A stretch of DNA of 52,396 bases, from positions 127,323 through 179,718 of the forward strand of contig PBEF01000003.1 in assembly GCA_002717625.1 (NCBI GenBank), in the 5' to 3' direction. The position numbers and the translations under genes are program-made. The notes beneath the pieces are model-generated. The model had not been told where the DNA came from, made no database searches, and worked only from the letters and a program-made list of their open reading frames with translations. Shown here piece by piece: positions 18,704 to 26,505 of the stretch. The stretch is from Fidelibacterota bacterium. Lineage in GTDB: Bacteria; Fidelibacterota; Marinisomatia; SCGC-AAA003-L08; D37C17. The first letter of the stretch is position 1. The number at the start of each line of letters is the position of its first letter.

Positions 18704-19822
18704 ATGTTTACTGTTAATCAATGTTGCAATCAGACCTCAGCACGTATTGGATCTTTTACTACTTCACATGGTATAATTGAAACGCCGGCGTTTATGCCGA
18801 TTGGTACTTATGCTGCTATTAAAACTTTATCAACTAATGAAATTAAAGACTTGGGATTTAATTTAGTATTAAGTAATACATATCATTTATATTTACGGCC
18901 TGGTACAAAAATTTTAGATCAATTTAAAGGATTACATCATTTTATGAATTGGGATGGATCTATTTTAACTGATTCTGGAGGTTTCCAAATTTATAGTTTA
19001 TCTGATTTTAGAAAGATTGATAATAATGGTGTAGAGTTTAAATCACACTTAGATGGTAGTAAACATTATTTTACTCCAGAGAAAATTATAGATATACAAA
19101 GATCAATTGGGTCAGATATTATGATGGTATTAGATGTATGTCCACCTGCTAATGCTACAAAGGAACAGCATTTAAAAGCTGTAAATATTACAACTTCATG
19201 GGCAAAGCGTTGTTTGAAACATTTTAAAAATGTTGGACCAAAGTATAATTTTGATCAGATAGTTTCACCTATTATTCAAGGAGGAATATCAGAAAAACTG
19301 AGAAAATTATCAGCTGAACAATTAATTGATTTAGATGCTAAAATGTATGCTATTGGTGGCCTTGCTGTAGGTGAAGAAAAAGAAGATATGTTAAGCACAG
19401 TTAGTTTTTTAAATACAATTATGCCTATTGATAAGCCTAGATATTTAATGGGAGTTGGTACTCCAGCAGATTTGATTGAATGTGTTGCATTAGGAGTTGA
19501 TATGTTTGATTGTGTGTTACCTACACGTAATGCTCGAAATGGACAACTTTTTACTAGATTAGGTAAAATTAATATTAAAAATGCAAAATATAAAGATGAT
19601 GAATCACCAATAGATTGTGATAATAAATATGTTATATCGCAAAATTATACTAAAGCATATTTACATCATTTATTTCGAACAAATGAAATATTGGGTTATA
19701 GAATTGCAACACAGCATAATTTATCCTTTTATAATAATTTATTAAGTGAAGCCAAAATTGCAATATTAAATAATAAATTTCATACTTGGTCTAAAGATTT
19801 TTTAAATTGCTATAATTCATAA
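18704..19822 (+). CDS. tgt: tRNA-guanine transglycosylase (queuosine), lacking zinc-ligand cysteines
   Basis: Exchanges guanine 34 of Asp, Asn, His and Tyr tRNAs for preQ1. Active-site parts are intact: Asp90 in LTDSGGFQ, Asp144 in MVLDVCPP, IQGG near 191, GGLAVGE near 218 and the nucleophile Asp269 in DMFDCVLPTRNARNG. The zinc loop is unusual: where E. coli has CDCYTC, residues 307-312 read NKYVIS, so all three ligand Cys are gone, while the His in AYLHHL stays. Length, 372 residues, is full. queA, the next pathway enzyme, is in the window at 46912 but not linked. Confidence 0.94.
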   Translation: MFTVNQCCNQTSARIGSFTTSHGIIETPAFMPIGTYAAIKTLSTNEIKDLGFNLVLSNTYHLYLRPGTKILDQFKGLHHFMNWDGSILTDSGGFQIYSLSDFRKIDNNGVEFKSHLDGSKHYFTPEKIIDIQRSIGSDIMMVLDVCPPANATKEQHLKAVNITTSWAKRCLKHFKNVGPKYNFDQIVSPIIQGGISEKLRKLSAEQLIDLDAKMYAIGGLAVGEEKEDMLSTVSFLNTIMPIDKPRYLMGVGTPADLIECVALGVDMFDCVLPTRNARNGQLFTRLGKINIKNAKYKDDESPIDCDNKYVISQNYTKAYLHHLFRTNEILGYRIATQHNLSFYNNLLSEAKIAILNNKFHTWSKDFLNCYNS

Positions 19823-19869
19823 TTTTATACCGTGTTTAATATTTAAAATCATTTTAAATTTACATTAAT

Positions 19870-21420
19870 ATGTCTTCTAAGAGCTCAAAGGCTAAAAAAA
19901 CTGCTTCAAATATTGATTTAAAATCATATTATGGAGAAAATCCTCCAGGGCAGTACCCTTTTATTGCAGGAATTTATCCAAATATGTATCAGGATAGATT
20001 GTGGACTATGCGTCAATATGCAGGCTTTTCTTCAGCTTATAAAAGTAATAAGAGATATCATTATTTATTAAATCAAGGTGTATCAGGGTTATCAGTAGCA
20101 TTTGATTTGCCTACACAAACAGGTTATGATTCTGATCATGAATTATCACAAGGAGAAATTGGTAAAGTTGGGGTCCCAATTTCTACAATTGAAGATATGC
20201 GCATTTTACTTAATGATATTCCCTTAGATAAAGTCTCTATATCAATGACAATTAATTCTACGGCAATTATTTTATTAGCATTTTTAATTGTTGTTGCAGA
20301 AGAAAGCAGTATTTCTCTTGATAAGATTAAGGGTACGGTTCAAAATGATATTTTAAAAGAGTATATTGCAAGAGGAACATATATTTATCCTCCAGAATTT
20401 AGCATGAAATTAGTGACAGATATTTTTGAATATTGTAATGATACAATGCCGTATTGGAATACTATTTCTATTTCAGGGTATCATATTAGAGAAGCTGGAT
20501 CTAATGCAGTTCAGGAATTGGCTTTTACGTTTGCTAATGCAATTAGTTATACAGAAGCAGCAATCAATAAAGGACTTGATATTAATAAATTTTCAAAAAG
20601 AATGAGCTTTTTTTTTAATAGTCATAATTACTTTTTTGAAGAAATTGCAAAATTTAGAGCAGCAAGATCAATATGGTCAAAGATTATGAAAAATAGATTT
20701 AATGTAACCAATGATAAAGGACTTTTATGTAGATTTCATACTCAAACAGCAGGCTCTACATTGCAAGCTCAACAAATTGATAATAATATTATTCGTACTA
20801 CCATGCAGGCAACTGCTGCAATATTAGGCGGGACACAATCCTTACATACAAACTCTAAAGATGAAGCTTTATCTTTACCCACTGAAGATTCTGCTAAAAC
20901 CGCATTAAGAACTCAACAAATTTTAGCATATGAAACAGGTTTACCAGATGTTGTGGATCCTCTTGCAGGTTCATATTATATAGAATCTTTAACTAGTAAT
21001 ATTGAAAATGAAGTTTTTGCATTAATCAATAAAATTGATGATTTAGGTGGGGCAATTGAAGCTATAGAAAAAGAATTTCAACAAAATGAAATTGCTAATA
21101 CTGCATTTGAATATCAACAATCTGTAGAAAATAAACAGCAAATTATAGTTGGCTTAAATAAGTATGAAACTATTAATACACATGATGAAGTTGATTTGCA
21201 TAAAATTGATCAAAGCGCCATAGATGATCAGCTTAAGAGATTAAAGTTATTTAAGAAAAAAAGAGATGATAGTTTGGTAAAATCATCATTATTAAATTTT
21301 AAAAAAGTATTAACTCAAAACGTTAATCTGTTACCTATCATTATTGATTGTATTAAAAATGATTGTACTCTTGGAGAAATATGTCAAGTAATGAGAGAGG
21401 TACATGGAGAATATTTTTAA
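19870..21420 (+). CDS. methylmalonyl-CoA mutase-type large subunit, catalytic barrel without B12 domain
   Basis: Catalytic half of an adenosylcobalamin-dependent acyl-CoA mutase. Family segments are RLWTMRQYAGFSSA, GLSVAFDLPTQTGYDSDHE, SMTINSTA, GTVQNDILKEYIARGTYIYPP, ISISGYHIREAGSNAVQE, FHTQTAGSTLQAQQ, GGTQSLHTNS and PLAGSYYIE. At 516 residues it stops after the barrel, so the cobalamin domain must be a separate protein, as in archaeal-type MCM and isobutyryl-CoA mutase. Methylmalonyl-CoA is the likeliest substrate but isobutyryl- or ethylmalonyl-CoA mutase cannot be excluded. The N-terminus has a short Ser/Lys-rich extension. Its stop shares a base with the birA start. Confidence 0.88.
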   Translation: MSSKSSKAKKTASNIDLKSYYGENPPGQYPFIAGIYPNMYQDRLWTMRQYAGFSSAYKSNKRYHYLLNQGVSGLSVAFDLPTQTGYDSDHELSQGEIGKVGVPISTIEDMRILLNDIPLDKVSISMTINSTAIILLAFLIVVAEESSISLDKIKGTVQNDILKEYIARGTYIYPPEFSMKLVTDIFEYCNDTMPYWNTISISGYHIREAGSNAVQELAFTFANAISYTEAAINKGLDINKFSKRMSFFFNSHNYFFEEIAKFRAARSIWSKIMKNRFNVTNDKGLLCRFHTQTAGSTLQAQQIDNNIIRTTMQATAAILGGTQSLHTNSKDEALSLPTEDSAKTALRTQQILAYETGLPDVVDPLAGSYYIESLTSNIENEVFALINKIDDLGGAIEAIEKEFQQNEIANTAFEYQQSVENKQQIIVGLNKYETINTHDEVDLHKIDQSAIDDQLKRLKLFKKKRDDSLVKSSLLNFKKVLTQNVNLLPIIIDCIKNDCTLGEICQVMREVHGEYF

Positions 21421-22184
21421 TGTTTTTTGTAAGTTTATTTGAATCATTCTTAAAAGTTAGAAATTTTTCAAAGAAAATTATTTATTATCCTATTATTGAT
21501 TCAACCAATCAAGAAGTATGGAATTTATATAATACTAATCATGATATTAGTAATATAGTTATTATTACAGATAATCAGGCAAATGGAAAGGGTAGAAATC
21601 ATAATAAATGGCATTCAAAATCAGGGTCTGATATTACGTGCTCCTTTGTATTAAAGGAAGTTTTTCCTAAAGAACAATTTAATTTACATGCTTTATTAAT
21701 TCCCGTAGCAGTTATTAAAGGAATAAAAAATTTTTTATCAATTGATTTATCAATTAAATGGCCAAATGACATTATGTATGAAAATAAAAAAATTGGTGGA
21801 ATACTTATTGAGTCTAAAATACAGAAAAGGACTATTTTAAATGTTGGATTAGGCATAAATGTTAATCAACTATCTAGTGAATTTCCAATTGAACTTGAGA
21901 ATAATATGATATCTTTGCAAGAAATTTTGGGTAGGCCTATACAAAGAGAGCCTTTATTAGCTTATATTTTTAATGAATTAGATATTTTAATTAGCAGTCT
22001 AGATTCATCTAGTATTATTTCTTTTTGGATGGATTACTGTAATCATAAAAATAAAGAAATACAATTTATGAATAATAATAAATTAGTTAGGGGTATGTTT
22101 AAATATATTAATGATAAAGGACAGGCTGTGGTTAAATATAATAATGAGTATATTGCATATGATGGAGCAATGCAAATTGTATGA
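21420..22184 (+). CDS. birA: biotin-[acetyl-CoA-carboxylase] ligase, no DNA-binding domain
   Basis: Attaches biotin to carboxyl carrier protein. The catalytic domain shows IIDSTN, the biotinyl-AMP loop QANGKGRNHNKWHS (canonical GRGRRGRxW, here diverged), SIKWPNDIMY, KKIGGILIES and the GLGINVN segment, then a small C-terminal domain. The frame is open upstream to 21363 inside the mutase gene, but the ATG at 21420 overlaps the mutase stop (TAATG) and gives a 254-residue protein of usual class I size; no N-terminal helix-turn-helix is present, so it is not a repressor. coaX follows with a 4-base overlap. Confidence 0.9.
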   Translation: MFFVSLFESFLKVRNFSKKIIYYPIIDSTNQEVWNLYNTNHDISNIVIITDNQANGKGRNHNKWHSKSGSDITCSFVLKEVFPKEQFNLHALLIPVAVIKGIKNFLSIDLSIKWPNDIMYENKKIGGILIESKIQKRTILNVGLGINVNQLSSEFPIELENNMISLQEILGRPIQREPLLAYIFNELDILISSLDSSSIISFWMDYCNHKNKEIQFMNNNKLVRGMFKYINDKGQAVVKYNNEYIAYDGAMQIV

Positions 22185-22912
22185 AATTAGCTATTGATAT
22201 TGGCAATACTTCTACAAGTATCGGACTATTTGATGAGTATGATATAATAAAAAAAAATCATTTTAACACTATTGATGATTTTATTCTATTTTTAAATGAT
22301 ATTAAAAAGTATCATATTGAATGTGCAATTATTAGTTCTGTAGTTCCTCATTTAACAATAGTTTATAAAAAAATTTTAATAGAAGATTATCATTTTTCTG
22401 TATTTATTATTGATTATAAATCAAGTGGCCTTGTACTTAAAGTTAGAAATCCAGAGACTGTTGGATTAGATAGAATATGTAATATTTTTGCAGTAATTAA
22501 AGATTATGATGTGCCTGCTATTATTGTAGATTTTGGAACTGCTACTACTTATGATGTTATTAATAGAAATTCAGAATTTATTGGTGGAGCAATTGCAACA
22601 GGGATTGAAACTTCAACGCAATACTTAATTGATAAGGCAGCTCTTTTATCTAAAACGGAGTTAATTTTTCCTGATAGTGTAATTGGTACAGATACTACTA
22701 CCAATATACAATCAGGTGTTATGTTTGGGGCTGTAGATCAAGTCGAAGGGATGATTCAAAGAATACAAAAAGAAACTAATATGGATTATTTAATTTTTTT
22801 AACAGGAGGATTTTCAAATTTACTTGCTCCGAAATTAAGTATTAATCATACGGTAGATATTGATTTAACATTAAAGGGTATTATCTCTATATATGATTAT
22901 AATAATAAATAA
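22181..22912 (+). CDS. coaX: type III pantothenate kinase
   Basis: First step of coenzyme A synthesis. The ASKHA-fold P-loop DIGNTSTSIGLF opens the protein; PETVGLDRICN and VDFGTATTYDVI follow, then GGAIATGIETS, and LTGGF near the C-terminus, in the order typical of CoaX. Length, 243 residues, fits. birA and coaX are often neighbours in bacteria, which supports both calls. Overlaps birA by 4 bases and precedes the HAD gene by 2 bases. Confidence 0.95.
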   Translation: MKLAIDIGNTSTSIGLFDEYDIIKKNHFNTIDDFILFLNDIKKYHIECAIISSVVPHLTIVYKKILIEDYHFSVFIIDYKSSGLVLKVRNPETVGLDRICNIFAVIKDYDVPAIIVDFGTATTYDVINRNSEFIGGAIATGIETSTQYLIDKAALLSKTELIFPDSVIGTDTTTNIQSGVMFGAVDQVEGMIQRIQKETNMDYLIFLTGGFSNLLAPKLSINHTVDIDLTLKGIISIYDYNNK

Positions 22913-22914
22913 TT

Positions 22915-23568
22915 ATGGATAGTCTATTGAAAAATATAAAAGCTTTTTTATTTGATATGGATGGTGTTGTAATTGATTCTGAAAAACTATATTCTCAATC
23001 TGAAGAAAAATTATTAGCTCAATATGGGGTAAACTTTGATGATTCAGATTGGTTAAAAATTAAAGGCTGTACAGAAAAACAATTTTATGATCTTATTTAT
23101 TCTAAGTTCTCTCTAGATATTTCAAGGGAAGAATTAATGTTACAAGGTCGAAAATTTTTAAAAAATATTTTTTCTGAAAAGCTTCAATATATGGATGGGT
23201 TTAATGAAGTTTATACTCTTATTAAACATAAATATCAATTAGCGTTGGTTACATCAACGGGTTCAGAATTAGCCGATCATATTGATGGCTTACTATCAAT
23301 ATATAAAAAATTTAATATTGTAGTTAACTCTTCTAATACAGTGTTACATAAACCAAATCCAGACCCTTATTTATTTGCAATGAATCATTTAGGAGTTAAA
23401 CCTCAAGAGTGTATTGTTATTGAAGACTCTATCCAAGGGATTAAAGCTGGTAAGGCCGCGGGATGTTTTGTTATTGCTATTGAAGGTTCTTTGCAGAAAA
23501 AGTTTTTAAAAGAATCTGACTATATTATTTCAAGTTTTTATGATTTAAAAAAAGTTCTAATAAATTAA
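22915..23568 (+). CDS. HAD-superfamily phosphatase, beta-phosphoglucomutase-like
   Basis: Haloacid dehalogenase fold with motif I FLFDMDGVVIDSE (nucleophile Asp and acid/base Asp), an alpha-helical cap of class I, motif II at LVTSTG, Lys in LHKPNPDP and motif IV VIEDSIQGIKAGKAAGC. Family members include beta-phosphoglucomutase, phosphoglycolate and 2-deoxyglucose-6-phosphate phosphatases; the substrate cannot be chosen from sequence alone. Length, 217 residues. It ends the plus-strand run, facing folA with a 34-base gap that holds no obvious hairpin. Confidence 0.88.
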   Translation: MDSLLKNIKAFLFDMDGVVIDSEKLYSQSEEKLLAQYGVNFDDSDWLKIKGCTEKQFYDLIYSKFSLDISREELMLQGRKFLKNIFSEKLQYMDGFNEVYTLIKHKYQLALVTSTGSELADHIDGLLSIYKKFNIVVNSSNTVLHKPNPDPYLFAMNHLGVKPQECIVIEDSIQGIKAGKAAGCFVIAIEGSLQKKFLKESDYIISSFYDLKKVLIN

Positions 23569-23602
23569 TCATATAATAAAACAATATTCATTAGATTCAT
23601 AT

Positions 23603-24079
23603 TTATATTTTTTCCCAATATGTATATATTGCATCCTCACATAACTTGTGAGTATTCTTGAGTTTAAACTTTAATTCAATTTCATTATTTTTAATTGGAA
23701 AGAATTCATTAATACCCTCTTTTATTATTTGAATATTTGTTATGTGTAAATAATCTGCATAATTAAAAAAGAGTTTATATATCGTTCTTCCACCAATAAC
23801 AAATATTTTTTTTGTATTTTGTTCTTTAAGTTTGTTGAAACATTGTTCAAATGAATTATATGTATTTTTATTTTGTTGAGTTTTAGATAATATTATATTA
23901 GTACGATTAGGTAGAGGTTTAATGGGTAGTGAATCCCATGTTTTTCTACCCATAACAATTGTTGAATTCAGTGTTAAGGTTTTAAAGTGTTTTAAATCTT
24001 CTGATATATGCCATGGAAGTTTCCCATTTTTTCCAATACCACCATATTTATCCTGAGCCCAAATAAGATGAATATCCAT
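23603..24079 (-). CDS. folA: dihydrofolate reductase
   Basis: Reduces dihydrofolate with NADPH, restoring the cofactor used by thymidylate synthase next door. Visible are GGIGKNGKLPWHISEDLKHFK at the N-terminus with the active-site Trp and acidic residue (Glu in SED), the VMGRKTWDSLP segment, and FVIGGRTIYKLF. Length, 158 residues, is typical. Its ATG shares one base with the thyA stop, giving coupled translation in the order gltA, thyA, folA. Confidence 0.95.
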   Translation of the reverse strand: MDIHLIWAQDKYGGIGKNGKLPWHISEDLKHFKTLTLNSTIVMGRKTWDSLPIKPLPNRTNIILSKTQQNKNTYNSFEQCFNKLKEQNTKKIFVIGGRTIYKLFFNYADYLHITNIQIIKEGINEFFPIKNNEIELKFKLKNTHKLCEDAIYTYWEKI

Positions 24080-24897
24080 TATACAGCAACAGGAAATTTG
24101 ATAATAGGGTGATGGGTATAATTTTTTAATTTAAAATCTTCAAATTCTAAATCCCAAAATGGTTTAGACGCAATTTCTAATGTGGGCAGCGGGAGAGGAT
24201 TTCGTGTAATTTGTTCATTTAAGCCTTCAATATGATTTTCATAAATATGAGCATCATTAATATAATGTGAGAATTCTCCTAATTCTAAATTTGTTTCTTG
24301 TGCAATCATTTGTGTAAGTGTTGCATAACAGGCTAAATTAAAAGGAATACCAAGAGCGATATCTCCACTTCGTTGCGTTAGATGACAATTTAGTTTTCCA
24401 TTGGTTACGCTAAAAATAAAAAAGGCATGACAGCTAGGCAGCGCAATTTCATCTAACACTGATGGGTTCCATGCAGTGACTACCATGCGTCTTGAGTCTG
24501 GATTATTTTTAATTAAATTAATTACATCTTCAATTTGGTTAATATAGCTTTTTGTAATTTTTCCTGTTTTTATATCTTCTTGAAATTTTTCCCATTTAAC
24601 CCATTGATAACCATACATTTTTCCAATTTCCCAATTTTTTTTTTCATTGGTCCAAGCATCCCATATCTTAGTATGTTTGCGTAAATTTCTAATATGTGTT
24701 TCACCTTTTAAATACCACAATAATTCTCTAATTACAGAATTGAAAAAAATCTTTTTTGTAGTTAAAAGAGGAAAACCTTTAGATAAATCGACTTTATAAT
24801 GATAGCCAAAATACATTATAGTGTTGATTCCTGTTCTATTGGTTCGCAATGAACCATTATCTAGAACTGTTTTAACTAGATTTAAATATGTATTCAT
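24079..24897 (-). CDS. thyA: thymidylate synthase (ThyA type)
   Basis: Makes dTMP from dUMP using methylene-tetrahydrofolate. RTNRTGINT at the phosphate site, the catalytic Cys156 in ALPSCHAFF, RSGDIALGIPFNLA and HIYENH are all there. Length, 272 residues, is close to the E. coli enzyme. It is 4 bases after gltA and overlaps folA. The flavin-dependent ThyX is not needed with this gene present. Confidence 0.97.
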   Translation of the reverse strand: MNTYLNLVKTVLDNGSLRTNRTGINTIMYFGYHYKVDLSKGFPLLTTKKIFFNSVIRELLWYLKGETHIRNLRKHTKIWDAWTNEKKNWEIGKMYGYQWVKWEKFQEDIKTGKITKSYINQIEDVINLIKNNPDSRRMVVTAWNPSVLDEIALPSCHAFFIFSVTNGKLNCHLTQRSGDIALGIPFNLACYATLTQMIAQETNLELGEFSHYINDAHIYENHIEGLNEQITRNPLPLPTLEIASKPFWDLEFEDFKLKNYTHHPIIKFPVAV

Positions 24898-24901
24898 ATT
24901 T

Positions 24902-26167
24902 TTATTTTAGACTTCTTTTTGTAGGACCTGTATAAATTTGTCTTGGCCTATTAATTTTAAAATCAGGACTATTGATCATTTCTTTCCAATGAGCGAGCCA
25001 TCCAGGCAATCTTCCTAAAGCAAACATTACCGTAAACATATTAGTAGGGATTCCCATGGCTCGATATATAATTCCAGAATAAAAATCAACATTAGGATAT
25101 AGTCCCCTTTGGACAAAATAGTCATCATTTAAAGCTACTTCTTCTAGCTGTTTAGCTAAATCTAAAAGAGGGTCATTAATTTTTAATTTAGTCAATACTT
25201 GATCAGCTGCTTTTTTAATAATTTTAGCTCTTGGATCATAATTTTTATATACACGATGCCCAAATCCCATTAACCTAAATGGTGAATTTTTATCTTTAGC
25301 ATATTCAATATATTTTTTGTAATTATTTCCATCTTTTTTTATGGTTTTTAACATTTCAATAACCGCTTGATTAGCTCCACCATGAAGTGGTCCCCATAAG
25401 GCAGAAATACCAGATGAAATTGCTCCAAATACATTTGATTTACTACTGCCTGCTAATCTAACAGTTGAAGTTGAACAGTTTTGCTCGTGATCTGCATGTA
25501 GTATTAATAATAGGTTTAAAGCATCTACAAGTACAGGATCAGCATGATATTCTTCTTGTGAGTCTGAAAACATCATATGTAAAAAATTTTCTACATAGTT
25601 TAAATCTTGGTTAGGATAAATAAAAGGTAATCCATTATACTTTCTATATGAGTAAGCTGCAATAGTTTTTACTTTAGCTAAGATGTTTATTATATTTTTA
25701 TTAATTATTTCTTCATCCTCAGATTCAGAATCAGGGTGAAATGCTGATAATGCTGTAACCATAGATGAAAGAGTTGCCATAGGATGTGCATTTAAAGGGA
25801 AACCATCAAAAAATCTTTTCATATCTTCATGTATATTAGCATTTTTTCTGAGTGATTTGCTAAATTGATTTTTTTCATCTTGAGAGGGGAGCTCACCATT
25901 AAGTAGAAGATAAGCTGTTTCGGTAAAACTAATTTTACCTGCTAATTCTTCAATTGGATAACCCCTATATCGTAAAATGCCTTTTTCTCCATCAATAAAT
26001 GTTATTTTACTAATACATGCTCCCGTATTGGCATATCCAGGGTCTAGTGTAATATAGCCTGTTTTTTTTCTTAATTGAGTAATGTTAATACCATGTTCAT
26101 TTTCAGTGCCTTCAATTACAGGACATTCTATTTCTTGATTATTTACTTTTATTTTTATTGGTTTCAT
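24902..26167 (-). CDS. gltA: citrate synthase
   Basis: Condenses oxaloacetate and acetyl-CoA at the entry of the TCA cycle. The hexameric (type II) Gram-negative form fits: an N-terminal beta region, DGEKGILRYRGYPIEELA, catalytic His in LHADHEQNCSTSTVRLAG, LWGPLHGGANQAV, MGFGHRVYKNYDPRA with the second His, and the C-terminal GRLPGWLAHWKEM. Length, 421 residues. An AGGA ribosome site lies 8 bases before the ATG. Its promoter would be in the gap shared with nrdJ. Confidence 0.96.
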   Translation of the reverse strand: MKPIKIKVNNQEIECPVIEGTENEHGINITQLRKKTGYITLDPGYANTGACISKITFIDGEKGILRYRGYPIEELAGKISFTETAYLLLNGELPSQDEKNQFSKSLRKNANIHEDMKRFFDGFPLNAHPMATLSSMVTALSAFHPDSESEDEEIINKNIINILAKVKTIAAYSYRKYNGLPFIYPNQDLNYVENFLHMMFSDSQEEYHADPVLVDALNLLLILHADHEQNCSTSTVRLAGSSKSNVFGAISSGISALWGPLHGGANQAVIEMLKTIKKDGNNYKKYIEYAKDKNSPFRLMGFGHRVYKNYDPRAKIIKKAADQVLTKLKINDPLLDLAKQLEEVALNDDYFVQRGLYPNVDFYSGIIYRAMGIPTNMFTVMFALGRLPGWLAHWKEMINSPDFKINRPRQIYTGPTKRSLK

Positions 26168-26266
26168 TATCTAATCCTATTGATTATAAAATTAATTTAT
26201 ATAACTAAATTTAACATTATTATAATGCAGTTTTTTAATTTATTTTTATTATTTCAAATAAAAAAG

Positions 26267-26296
26267 TTGACTTACTTTTTTAAAATAATTTATATT
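26267..26296 (+). promoter_or_regulatory. sigma70-type promoter for the nrdJ leader
   Basis: TTGACT (26267-26272) and TATATT (26291-26296) are separated by 18 bases, close to consensus and clearer than elsewhere in the window. Transcription would start near 26303, giving a 5' leader of about 200 bases before nrdJ. The rest of the gap between 26168 and 26266 is plain AT-rich sequence that must also hold the gltA promoter. Confidence 0.5.
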
Positions 26297-26329
26297 GTAC
26301 TTAGTGATTATCGCTACTTGTTTGGTAAC

Positions 26330-26395
26330 ATGCTTTTAAATCCGACGAAAAAGCCACCAAAGAAAGTTAAAAATCCTGAACTTGTTTTAGTTTAG
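26330..26395 (+). CDS. possible 21-residue leader peptide frame, doubtful
   Basis: A short Lys/Pro-rich frame (MLLNPTKKPPKKVKNPELVLV, 21 residues, shown for its composition: six Lys and four Pro) begins in hairpin 1 of the leader. There is no good ribosome site, and the bases are better explained by the hairpin pairing. It is listed only because a translated leader would offer another way to control the terminator. Confidence 0.15.
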   Translation: MLLNPTKKPPKKVKNPELVLV

Positions 26396-26460
26396 TTGAA
26401 ATAGACCTCTACGGGTATATAGGCAAGGCCTTGAATTTGCCGTTTAAATTATGTTTTGTG

Positions 26461-26485
26461 TGTAGGTTTTTACCTACATTTTTAT
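26461..26485 (+). terminator. intrinsic terminator in the nrdJ leader
   Basis: TGTAGGT (26461-26467) and ACCTACA (26472-26478) form a perfect 7-bp stem with a TTTT loop, followed by TTTTTAT. It ends about 20 bases before the nrdJ ATG and after the likely promoter, so it would block nrdJ unless opened. The stem is modest in GC, so strength is uncertain. Confidence 0.65.
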
Positions 26486-26505
26486 AAAAATAAAAGGGAT
26501 ATACT

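Larger units (their letters stand above)
26321..26485 (+). ncRNA. candidate structured leader RNA (riboswitch or attenuator) of nrdJ
   Basis: Hairpin 1: TTTGGT (26321-26326) pairs with ACCAAA (26356-26361) and inside it GCTTTT (26332-26337) with AAAAGC (26349-26354), loop 26338-26348. Hairpin 2: 26406-26411 pairs with 26418-26423 with one mismatch, loop CGGGTA. The loops are complementary: ATCCG (26340-26344) with CGGGT (26412-26416), one G-U. The segment 26403-26412 can instead pair, with a two-base bulge, with 26462-26469, which is the 5' arm of the terminator. This gives two exclusive folds. The ligand is unknown; no canonical cobalamin B12 box is visible. Pairings were found by eye, without energy or covariation tests. 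Confidence 0.5.

Noticed and set aside
19841-19859. Hairpin ATTTAAAA / TTTTAAAT between tgt and the mutase gene
   Set aside because: The stem is A/T only with a 3-base loop and lacks a T-run placed for termination; such pairs are expected by chance in this AT-rich DNA.
21363-21419. N-terminal extension of BirA
   Set aside because: It lies inside the mutase coding sequence, and the ATG overlapping the mutase stop gives the normal family length.
26282-26300. NrdR box near the nrdJ promoter
   Set aside because: Only one half (ATATTGT) resembles the NrdR box; the other half and the usual pair of boxes are missing, and the match overlaps the -10.
26424-26433. Perfect palindrome CAAGGCCTTG in the nrdJ leader as an operator
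   Set aside because: Ten bases long and embedded in the pairing segment GGCAA...TTGCC; more simply part of RNA structure or chance.
26303-26442. Canonical cobalamin riboswitch before nrdJ
   Set aside because: AAATCCGACG and GCCACC recall parts of the B12 consensus, but the GCCACTG box and the four-way core are not found in the right order.
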